From an uncultured Clostridia bacterium (lineage in GTDB: Bacteria; Bacillota; Clostridia; Oscillospirales; Ruminococcaceae), in contig CANRJB010000017.1 of NCBI GenBank assembly GCA_947630845.1, positions 1 through 57,192 on the forward strand: a stretch of DNA of 57,192 bases. The letters run 5' to 3'. The notes below the pieces were generated by a model. It made no database searches and had not been told where the DNA came from. It was given only the letters and a program-made list of their open reading frames with translations. Shown one piece after another: positions 50,909 to 57,192 of the stretch (position 1 is the first letter of the stretch; each line of letters opens with the position of its first letter). The position numbers were made by a program, and so were the translations under genes.

Positions 50909-51712
50909 TCAGAAAGCGGACTGATGATAAAAACGAATATCAAATTCTGCCCCGTGCGGCTGGGCACTGCGTACCTGAATGCTGCCGTTCTGTGCGGCAA
51001 TTATTTTCTGTGCAAAGGAAAAACCGATGCCATACCCCTTTTGGAGAAGGTGCTGCTCTGATAAAACCGCTTGAAAATATGCGGCAATTCTTCCGGCGCA
51101 ATGCCCTCCCCGGAATCCATGATGCATATCCATGTATAAAGCCCCGTCTCTCCGGCACGAACAGAGATCTCTCCGTCCGCCGGGGCGTATTCTATACAGT
51201 TTTTCATAATATTGCCAAGTGCTTCGGTGCAAAACTGCCTGTCTCCCATGAATCCGGGATTTCCTTCGGTTTCGATATGCAAAGTGATGCCTTTCAGCTC
51301 CATAGAGATCAGCAGCGGCGTGCGGAGCTGATGCGACATATCCTCCAGAGCTTCCTTCATAAATGCCTTGTCCCGATGCAATGCGGCGTTCTGTTCACGC
51401 AGGCGTACGGTCATTTTCTGGATCTCCGTGGAAAGGATGTTCATTGCCCCTTCTTCAAACTCTCCGAACTGCACCGTTTCCATGCCATGCAGAATGTTGT
51501 CGATCTTGTCACAGAGCCTTGTGAGCTGCCGCATCTGTTTCTGCCTGTGATATGCCTGTATGCCAAGCACCGCCGCCGTCACGGCTGCCATGATGGATGC
51601 TGTATATCGCAACACCTATGATTCCGACTGCCGCTATGCTGATCTGGCAAACCAGCGCATTGCGTTCCTGCGGACTGTAACCAATAGGATATGTGACATG
51701 TAGTACCTCCAC
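50909..51712 (-). pseudogene. Decayed sensor histidine kinase
   Basis: Three minus-strand pieces in different frames add up to one kinase. The first (from 51712) gives a membrane segment ALVCQISIAAVGIIGVA; the second (51615-51001) gives another membrane segment, a dimerisation helix with MSHQLRTPL, an N-box ALGNIMKNCIEYAP and MDSGEGI; the third (down to 50909) gives GYGIGFSFAQKIIAAQNG and GAEFDIRF. A frameshift joins the second and third at KRG/YGIG and another lies near 51610. About 60-70 residues are missing between the H-box and N-box (TPLLISMELKGITLHIE reads straight through). No response regulator gene remains next to it. Confidence 0.85.
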
Positions 51713-51848
51713 GCTGTGAGCCTTTCATTTCATTGATTTTTATTGTATCACAGAACGTGGAAAATGTCAAGCCTGCCGCAATAGTTCCGCATGCGTTGCA
51801 ATGCCGGAACAGCAGATACATCCGGAAAACATACATATCCACATCCAT

Positions 51849-51877
51849 TTGACAAAATACGGATTCTCTGCTATAAT
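51849..51877 (+). promoter_or_regulatory. Sigma-A promoter of the ABC-F gene
   Basis: TTGACA (51849-51854), a 17-bp spacer and TATAAT (51872-51877), about 30 bp before the ATG. Confidence 0.9.
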
Positions 51878-51907
51878 AGAATACAAGAAACATTCTGAGG
51901 TGATGCT

Positions 51908-53806
51908 ATGTTGCTCAAGGCAGTTGATGTGAATAAGGTCTACAATGGTACGCCGCTGCTGCGCCATATTGATTTGCAGATCGAGGACAACGACCGCATC
52001 GGTCTGGTCGGTGCAAACGGCTGCGGCAAATCCACACTCCTGAAAATTCTGCTCGGAGAGCTTCTCCCCGACCATGAGAACGAGGGGGACGGACAGATCA
52101 TCCGTACTGCGAAAACCTCGATCGGCTATCTGGCACAGTCGGCAGCACTCGATTCTGAAAAAACCGTCTGGGAGGAAATGCGCAGTGTCTTTCAGAAACT
52201 TCTTGATGCACAGGAACGCATCCATACGCTTGAAACCATGCTGCATGACGATCCTGCTGCAACAGAGGAATATGTCCGGCTGACAGGCTGGTTTGAAATG
52301 AACGGCGGCTATGAGATCGATGTCAGCATCAGGTATGTGCTATCCGGTATGCGGTTCACAGAAGAAGACTACCACAGAGTCGTTTCCGATTTCAGCGGCG
52401 GCGAAAAAACACGCCTTGCCATCGCCAGACTCCTGCTTGAAAAACCAAATCTTCTGGTATTGGACGAGCCAACCAACCATCTTGATTTTGACACGATCCA
52501 GTGGCTGGAGAATTATCTGAAAAACAGCCGTTGTGCCATGCTGATCGTGTCGCATGACCGTTATTTTCTGGACAGGCTGTGCAGTTCCGTCTGTGAGATC
52601 GAAAACGGGAGGCTGACACGGTATAAGGGTAATTATTCTGCCTATACCGTTCTCAAAGCTGCTGCCGTGGAACGGCAGGAAAAGGAGTATGCCCTGCAAC
52701 AAAAGGAAATTGCCAGACTGGAAGATTATGTTGCCCGGAACATGGCAAGGGCTTCCACCTCGAAAAGCGCAAAAAGCCGCCAGAAACAGCTTGATAAAAT
52801 GGAACGCATCGAAAAGCCCGTCACTCGCCGCAGGATGGCATCGCTGCGTTTTGACTACGAGACTGAACCGCCGCTCGATATTCTGGAAGTACGGAATGCA
52901 GACATTTCCGTCGGGGAAGGGGCAATGCGGAAAACACTGTTCCATGACCTGAGTTTTGCACTGCGGCGTGGAGAACGTCTCGGCATCATCGGTGCAAACG
53001 GCATCGGAAAATCCACGCTTCTGAAAGAAATTCTTGGAATTTTGCCGCATCAGGGGCTGATACGGTTCAACAGGAATGTGCGGCTTGCCTACTTCGATCA
53101 GGAAAGTGCTGACCTGCACCCGGATCACAGAATTATTGACGAGCTGCACGAACGATTTCCGGCGATGCTTGACGGTGAGGTGCGCAGCATCCTCGGACAG
53201 GTGCGTATCACGGGGGAGGATGTGTTCAAGCCCGTTTCGGCACTGAGCGGCGGAGAACGTGCAAGGGTCTGTTTTGCCCTGCTGATGCTGGAGCATGCCA
53301 ATGTAATGCTCCTTGACGAGCCGACTAACCACATTGATGCACCCATGAAAGAAATACTTGAAGAAGCATTGGAACAATACACGGGAACGCTGCTGTTCGT
53401 TTCGCATGACCGGTATTTCCTGAACCGCCTTGCCACACAGTTATTGGAGCTGACACCGGAGGGAGCTGTGCTGCATCCGTATGGATTTGAGAAATATCTG
53501 GAGGAACGGGAAAAAGCTGCCGCTTCCCTTCCGGCTGCATCCCCTGCCAAAAAAACTACCCCCTCCCACAAAAGCAAGGAACAACGCAGTGCTGATGCCG
53601 CAAGGCGCAACCGGATGCGTGAATTGGAAAAGGAAATTGAACAGCTTGACAACACCATCGCTATGATGGAGGAGCAGCTCACTTTGCCGGAAGTCTGTGC
53701 GGATTATCAGAAAATGCAGGAAGTCTGCGCACAATTGGAACAGGCAAGGAATCAGTCGGAAGCTGACTTTGCAGAGCTTTGCGAGCTTGAAGAAATGAAC
53801 GGATAA
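51908..53806 (+). CDS. ABC-F family ATPase
   Basis: 632 residues: two ABC ATPase domains without membrane helices. Walker A motifs are GANGCGKST and GANGIGKST, signatures FSGGEKTRLAIA and LSGGERARVCFA, and Walker B LLVLDEPTNHLDF and VMLLDEPTNHIDA. The linker (about 245-310) is Arg/Lys/Gln-rich, and a C-terminal coiled coil (RELEKEIEQLDNTIAMMEEQL-type, 565-630) is like YdiF/Uup members. ABC-F proteins bind the ribosomal E site; this one could be a general translation factor or a resistance factor, which sequence alone does not settle. Thioredoxin follows after 46 bp. Confidence 0.92.
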   Translation: MLLKAVDVNKVYNGTPLLRHIDLQIEDNDRIGLVGANGCGKSTLLKILLGELLPDHENEGDGQIIRTAKTSIGYLAQSAALDSEKTVWEEMRSVFQKLLDAQERIHTLETMLHDDPAATEEYVRLTGWFEMNGGYEIDVSIRYVLSGMRFTEEDYHRVVSDFSGGEKTRLAIARLLLEKPNLLVLDEPTNHLDFDTIQWLENYLKNSRCAMLIVSHDRYFLDRLCSSVCEIENGRLTRYKGNYSAYTVLKAAAVERQEKEYALQQKEIARLEDYVARNMARASTSKSAKSRQKQLDKMERIEKPVTRRRMASLRFDYETEPPLDILEVRNADISVGEGAMRKTLFHDLSFALRRGERLGIIGANGIGKSTLLKEILGILPHQGLIRFNRNVRLAYFDQESADLHPDHRIIDELHERFPAMLDGEVRSILGQVRITGEDVFKPVSALSGGERARVCFALLMLEHANVMLLDEPTNHIDAPMKEILEEALEQYTGTLLFVSHDRYFLNRLATQLLELTPEGAVLHPYGFEKYLEEREKAAASLPAASPAKKTTPSHKSKEQRSADAARRNRMRELEKEIEQLDNTIAMMEEQLTLPEVCADYQKMQEVCAQLEQARNQSEADFAELCELEEMNG

Positions 53807-53852
53807 AACATCCGCTGTATGATATACTAAAGAAAAATAGGAGGTCATAACT

Positions 53853-54173
53853 ATGATTACCAATCTGACAGCAGACAGCTTTAATGGAGAGATCGGACAA
53901 GATACGCCCATACTCGTGGATTTCTGGGCAACATGGTGCGCACCTTGCATGATGCAGGGAAAAATTCTGCATGCACTCGATGCAGCACATCCGTCCCTGC
54001 GGATCGGAAAGGTCAATGTGGATGAGGAGCAGGCTCTCGCCATGCAGTTCGGTATCGAAGCCATCCCAACCATGCTGGTCTTCAAAAACGGACAGATCTG
54101 CGACAAAATCGTCGGTCTGCGGCAGGAGGATGACCTGCTGGACATCTTCACAAGGAATGGAGCTGTGGTCTGA
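53853..54173 (+). CDS. Thioredoxin
   Basis: 106 residues. The active site is W28-C29-A30-P31-C32, Ala in place of the usual Gly, in a normal thioredoxin fold with the cis-Pro in EAIPTMLVF. It reduces protein disulfides in the cytoplasm. Its stop overlaps the start of the FTR-like gene (TGATG), so the two are coupled, which indicates the FTR-like protein as its direct electron donor. GGAGG precedes the ATG. A TATACT box at about 53829 lacks a clear -35, so it may be read with the ABC-F gene. Confidence 0.92.
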   Translation: MITNLTADSFNGEIGQDTPILVDFWATWCAPCMMQGKILHALDAAHPSLRIGKVNVDEEQALAMQFGIEAIPTMLVFKNGQICDKIVGLRQEDDLLDIFTRNGAVV

Positions 54174-54370
54174 TGGTACGGCTCAATGAGGATGCCGAAA
54201 TTGTTCAGCAGGTACGGGAGGGACTGAAACGCACCGGCGGCTACTGTCCCTGTCGGCTTGAACGCAATGAGGACACTAAGTGTATGTGTACAGAATTCCG
54301 GAAACAAATTGCAGACCCGGAGTTTGAAGGCTACTGTCACTGCCTGCTGTACTACAAGGATAAACAGTAA
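54173..54370 (+). CDS. Ferredoxin-thioredoxin reductase catalytic-subunit-like protein
   Basis: 65 residues with the six-cysteine pattern of the FTR catalytic subunit: C25-P-C27, C37-M-C39 and C55-H-C57. In FTR, four of these bind a [4Fe-4S] cluster and two form the redox disulfide that reduces thioredoxin with electrons from ferredoxin. It is shorter than plant and cyanobacterial FTR-beta (about 110) and spacing between the pairs differs, as in the compact bacterial and archaeal forms. The one-base overlap with thioredoxin supports a ferredoxin-driven, NADPH-independent thioredoxin system. Confidence 0.88.
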   Translation: MVRLNEDAEIVQQVREGLKRTGGYCPCRLERNEDTKCMCTEFRKQIADPEFEGYCHCLLYYKDKQ

Positions 54371-54948
54371 AATATGATAACATTTGAGATATATAGTCCG
54401 TTTACAAAATGTTGATATGTTGAAAAGTGATTGCTTTTTAAATAAAAATAGAGCTAAAAGTCAACAAATAAGTTAAAATACGTTTTTAGAATTTTTTCAT
54501 TTATCTACATTTTGAGAAATGCTATTCACCAATAGTTTTAGAATTAAAAAGCAAATGCTTTTGCCCTGAAAGGAAACAACAACTATAAGCAAAATCGGAA
54601 ATATCCATGTTTCTACGAAACATCAATAGACAGCACAGCAGGAAATTATGTGCGCTTATCAGGTTGACCGCATCTTCTCCGTGAAAAATTCAGGAACAAA
54701 TAAAAAACGACCGCAATTAAAGGCATTCACCAACGATTTTGGTGAATGTGAGATCGCTTTTCCCCAAGACAAAACGGAGAATTCAGACCACAGGTGGTTG
54801 AGAAACGTCAAACAAGGACAGATGAAATTGAACAGAAATTTATGGCAATGTACAGTATGATACTGCTCCCGATTTTCTGATGGTTATCCCCATCAATATG
54901 AACAATTTCGTTTTCTTTTCAGCTCATAAATTCCGTAGAAATTACCCC
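54371..54948. other. AT-rich gene-free stretch
   Basis: About 580 bp, clearly more AT-rich than its surroundings, with no convincing gene. The inverted pair TTGCTTTTTAA (54431-54441) and TTAAAAAGCAA (54544-54554) bounds a 124-bp AT-rich piece that might be a decayed small element. A 70-codon frame at 54648-54860 has no recognisable product and only a weak ribosome site. Possible remnant of transferred DNA. Confidence 0.5.
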
Positions 54949-54977
54949 TTGCAATTTTTTCCGGAATGTGCTATAAT
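54949..54977 (+). promoter_or_regulatory. Sigma-A promoter of the DUF2798-like gene
   Basis: TTGCAA (54949-54954), a 17-bp spacer ending TGTGC, and TATAAT (54972-54977). The leader to the ATG at 55113 is about 130 nt. Confidence 0.87.
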
Positions 54978-55003
54978 CATATAGTCAGAAAATTTTATAT
55001 GGC

Positions 55004-55132
55004 ATGAAAACGACACATGTAGTACGCTGCGTACGTAAATCTGATCACGGTACACGAAGGATTTACCTACTTTTCAGCGTACTGCATTTTTTATGCCAGA
55101 AGGAGGAAAACAATGCCAAGAAATCAATTTGA
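55004..55132 (+). CDS. Candidate 42-residue leader peptide
   Basis: ATG 55004 opens a 42-codon frame beginning MKTTHVVRCVRKSDHG that runs through the leader hairpin and overlaps the DUF2798-like start by 20 bp in another frame. It is rich in Arg, Lys and His at the beginning. There is no clear ribosome site. Together with the terminator it has the layout of leader peptide attenuators before antibiotic-resistance genes. Whether it is translated is unknown. Confidence 0.4.
   Translation: MKTTHVVRCVRKSDHGTRRIYLLFSVLHFLCQKEENNAKKSI
55017..55092 (+). promoter_or_regulatory. Attenuator-like terminator in the leader
   Basis: ATGTAGTACGCTG (55017-55029) pairs with CAGCGTACTGCAT (55075-55087; one G-U), enclosing an inner 7-bp stem GTAAATC/GATTTAC, and TTTTTT follows at once. 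The flanks GGCATGAAAA and TTTTTTATGCC can also pair. The ribosome site GGAGGA begins only nine bases after the T-run. A strong terminator between promoter and gene implies conditional readthrough. Confidence 0.65.
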
Positions 55133-55670
55133 ACGTATGATGTTTGCTCTGATGACAGTGCTCGTGACCGTTCACGCCTATGTATTCTATAGCCTGTACG
55201 TCGTGAACGGTGCGACATTTACCGGAGCGACAGGAGAAGCTCATGTTCTGGATTCCATCCGGGTGATGGGCGGTGTTGCCGTATTCGGAAAACCAATTCC
55301 GATCTGGGCGGTTATACTGATTGAATTTGTACTTGCCTATGGGCTGGAGATTCTGGTCGGCAGTCCCTGCTCTTTCAAACTGGCTTGTAAGATGTTTGAC
55401 ATAAAAAATACAAATCCGGTGATTTTTGAAACCGCCATTATCTGCGCAACAGTCAGCATCATGTGCCCAGCAATGAGTTTTTTGGCTGCCATTCTGTATT
55501 ACCCCTATCAATACATGGATTTTAACATTTTCACGCTGCTCGCAAACTGGCTCAAGCTAATATGCTACAATCTCCCATTTGCTTTCTTTTCTCAGTTGTT
55601 CTTTATTCAACCTCTGATCCGTACTTGCTTCAAGGCTATTTTCAGAAGGAACGTACCGGTGGAAGCATAA
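55113..55670 (+). CDS. DUF2798-like membrane protein
   Basis: 185 residues with four membrane helices (about 8-28, 66-88, 107-130, 141-165) and the repeated-domain look of DUF2798 proteins (MFALMTVLVTVHAYVFYS; ILIEFVLAYGLEILVGSPCSFKLACK, in part). Function of the family is unknown. GGAGGA precedes the ATG. It sits behind an attenuator-like leader, which suggests induction by an inhibitor or metabolite, and converges with a MATE transporter gene. Confidence 0.75.
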   Translation: MPRNQFERMMFALMTVLVTVHAYVFYSLYVVNGATFTGATGEAHVLDSIRVMGGVAVFGKPIPIWAVILIEFVLAYGLEILVGSPCSFKLACKMFDIKNTNPVIFETAIICATVSIMCPAMSFLAAILYYPYQYMDFNIFTLLANWLKLICYNLPFAFFSQLFFIQPLIRTCFKAIFRRNVPVEA

Positions 55671-55684
55671 GCATAATTATTCCA

Positions 55685-55714
55685 CGAAAAGCACCCTTTC
55701 AGGGGTGCTTTTCG
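55685..55714. terminator. Bidirectional terminator
   Basis: CGAAAAGCACCC and GGGTGCTTTTCG form a 12-bp stem with a 6-nt loop, with A/T-rich flanks on both sides. It separates the convergent DUF2798-like and MATE genes. Confidence 0.8.
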
Positions 55715-55721
55715 CATATAT

Positions 55722-57131
55722 TTAGGAGGTTTCAGAAATTACACGACCAGAAGTCATCCGTATATCTCCGCTGACCTTATTGCGATAGAGTCTTTTTAAC
55801 AGAAAAATACCGATCAGCATGGTAAGGCATTCTGCAATCGGGAACGCTGTCCAGACCAACCATGCAGCATCCGGCTGTTTAATTGCAATCTGTGTAAACA
55901 GAAGAACCGGAGGGAATACAAGAATCAACTGCCTGCAAAGCGAGATCGTCAACGATTCCATTCCGCCGTCCAGTGCCTGATAAATCCCCTGAAAAGCGAT
56001 ATTTGCCCCTGCAAAAATAAAGCTGATCGAAATTATTCGCATCGCACTGATAAAGAGCTGTAAGGTATTTCCTTCCACACCAAAAATTCCAGAGAACGGA
56101 ACGGCAAACACCTCGATCAGAACCAGTCCGGCAAACATAATACATTCCGTGAATATAAGACCATATTTGATACCTTCCCGAATACGTTTCATGTTTCCAA
56201 GACCGTAACTGAAAGCCACAATCGGGGTAATCGCATCCCTCAAACCAAAAGCAGCGAACAGAATAAACTGCTGTATTTTATAATACAGACCGTATGCTGT
56301 CTGCATTGATGTGCTGATACGGACAAGGATAACATTCAGTCCATAGGTCATAAGTGACATAAGTGCCTGTGCAATGATCGCCGGAAGCCCGATGGCATAT
56401 ATCTCCTTGATGATAGAAATATCAGGCTTGCAGAAACGCAGTCCTTTTTCAATTTCTCTGTTCTTGCAAAAATGAAATAGCATCGCCAGCACACAGGAAG
56501 CAATCTGTCCGATGACCGTTGCGTATGCCGCACCCTGTACACCCATTTCCGGACAGCCGAGCAGTCCGTATATCATGATAGGATCCAAAATCATATTCGT
56601 CACTGCACCTGTAATCTGAGCAATGGTGGAATACAAGGAACGCCCTGTGGCTTGCAGCAGTTTTTCAGCGATGGAAAAGAATACGATGCCAAATGAAAAT
56701 ACACAACAGATCCTCAGATAATCTACTGCCATACCAACGGAAACAATACCGGTTTCCGTACTCGCCTGAGAGCTGACATAGGTTGTCACACCAAAACAGC
56801 CGAACAGCAGGAATACAAGGTAGATCACACCGGCAAGAAAGAAAGCATTTCCGGCTGTCTTGCTGGCTTTCTCCTTGTGATTTTGTCCCAGACAACGAGC
56901 GATCATAGCATTCATACCAACGCCCGTTCCGATACCAACTGCTACCATCAGCATCTGCATTGGAAAGACAAGTGTCAGTGCATTCATTGCTTCATCTGCA
57001 TTGGTTTTCATGTTGGAGACAAATGCACTGTCCACGATGTTATACACTGCTTGCAGCATCATGGACAGTATCATCGGAGTCCCCATGCCAAGCATCAGCT
57101 TCGGAACAGGAAATGCGTAAGCGCCAATCAT
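55722..57131 (-). CDS. MATE-family multidrug efflux transporter
   Basis: 469 residues with about twelve membrane helices in two six-helix halves. The start [31 protein letters not shown] and the second-half equivalent [18 protein letters not shown] are typical of MATE (short forms [17 protein letters not shown]). MATE proteins export cationic drugs or metabolites in exchange for sodium or protons. ATG 57131 lacks a good ribosome site; an upstream ATG overlaps it (ATGGAATGA) but stops after two codons. The substrate is unknown. Confidence 0.9.
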   Translation of the reverse strand: MIGAYAFPVPKLMLGMGTPMILSMMLQAVYNIVDSAFVSNMKTNADEAMNALTLVFPMQMLMVAVGIGTGVGMNAMIARCLGQNHKEKASKTAGNAFFLAGVIYLVFLLFGCFGVTTYVSSQASTETGIVSVGMAVDYLRICCVFSFGIVFFSIAEKLLQATGRSLYSTIAQITGAVTNMILDPIMIYGLLGCPEMGVQGAAYATVIGQIASCVLAMLFHFCKNREIEKGLRFCKPDISIIKEIYAIGLPAIIAQALMSLMTYGLNVILVRISTSMQTAYGLYYKIQQFILFAAFGLRDAITPIVAFSYGLGNMKRIREGIKYGLIFTECIMFAGLVLIEVFAVPFSGIFGVEGNTLQLFISAMRIISISFIFAGANIAFQGIYQALDGGMESLTISLCRQLILVFPPVLLFTQIAIKQPDAAWLVWTAFPIAECLTMLIGIFLLKRLYRNKVSGDIRMTSGRVISETS

Positions 57132-57140
57132 TCCATAACG

Positions 57141-57169
57141 TTGTCAGCGGCAGAAAAATGTGCTAAAAT
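57141..57169 (+). promoter_or_regulatory. Possible promoter reading out of the window
   Basis: TTGTCA (57141-57146), a 17-bp spacer ending TGC, and TAAAAT (57164-57169), divergent from the MATE gene. Confidence 0.45.
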
Positions 57170-57192
57170 AGTTCCGAAGAAAATTTTTCCGA

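Noticed and set aside
54648-54860. A 70-codon frame in the AT-rich gap
   Set aside because: Weak ribosome site, no recognisable product; kept only as a note in the gap description.
1-57192. rRNA, tRNA, tmRNA, prophage or integrase genes
   Set aside because: None was seen on either strand by reading; short structured RNAs without known motifs could still be missed.

Overview
The window reads as chromosomal DNA of a strictly anaerobic, Gram-positive gut-type Clostridia member, most likely a Ruminococcus-like Ruminococcaceae. The signs are two secreted proteins with dockerin modules, two secreted proteins built from cell-wall-binding repeats behind Thr/Glu-rich linkers, the Firmicutes order phoH-ybeY-era-yqzL-recO, rubrerythrin, a thioredoxin paired with a ferredoxin-thioredoxin-reductase-like protein, and sigma-A promoters with near-consensus boxes and 17-bp spacers. 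This placement is inference; there is no rRNA or tRNA gene in the window.

Layout. 0-3.5 kb: a dockerin/carbohydrate-binding secreted protein with an OmpR-type direct repeat upstream. 3.6-5.4 kb (minus): ppa-prs. 5.4-6.0 kb: a MITE-like element between two identical 180-bp copies of the intergenic promoter region. 6.1-10.8 kb (plus): aldolase-family protein, PH-domain protein, FkbM methyltransferase, secreted C39-type peptidase. 10.9-17.8 kb (minus): a probable operon of a heterodimeric ABC exporter followed by MoxR, DUF58 and DUF4129-like genes. 18-24 kb: CarD regulator, M23 peptidase, and a binding lipoprotein overlapping a double-receiver hybrid kinase. 24.2-25.4 kb: tyrS. 25.4-30.1 kb (minus): larE-larB-larC for the nickel-pincer cofactor, interleaved with three unrecognised small membrane proteins. 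30.1-35.9 kb (minus): phoH-ybeY-era-yqzL-recO-mutS2. 36-38.3 kb: dockerin-bearing amidase. 38.5-41.8 kb (plus): greA-lysS-membrane protein. 41.8-49 kb (minus): a complete arginine-to-spermidine operon (speA, speE, carboxyspermidine dehydrogenase and decarboxylase, aguA, aguB). 49-50.8 kb: rubrerythrin and a small alarmone synthetase. 50.9-51.7 kb: a decayed histidine kinase. 51.8-54.4 kb: ABC-F protein, thioredoxin and FTR-like protein. 54.4-57.2 kb: an AT-rich gap, a DUF2798-like membrane protein behind an attenuator-like leader, and a MATE transporter.

The structure the genes do not explain is mostly in the gaps. A modular family of palindromic repeats recurs between genes, with stems kept by paired changes while the stem sequence differs. 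The polyamine operon has a 104-bp leader repeat that duplicates the speE start region and creates an upstream reading frame, and speA has its own leader ORF overlapping a terminator-like hairpin. Other candidates are a nine-residue peptide before rubrerythrin and the lar-linked small membrane proteins.
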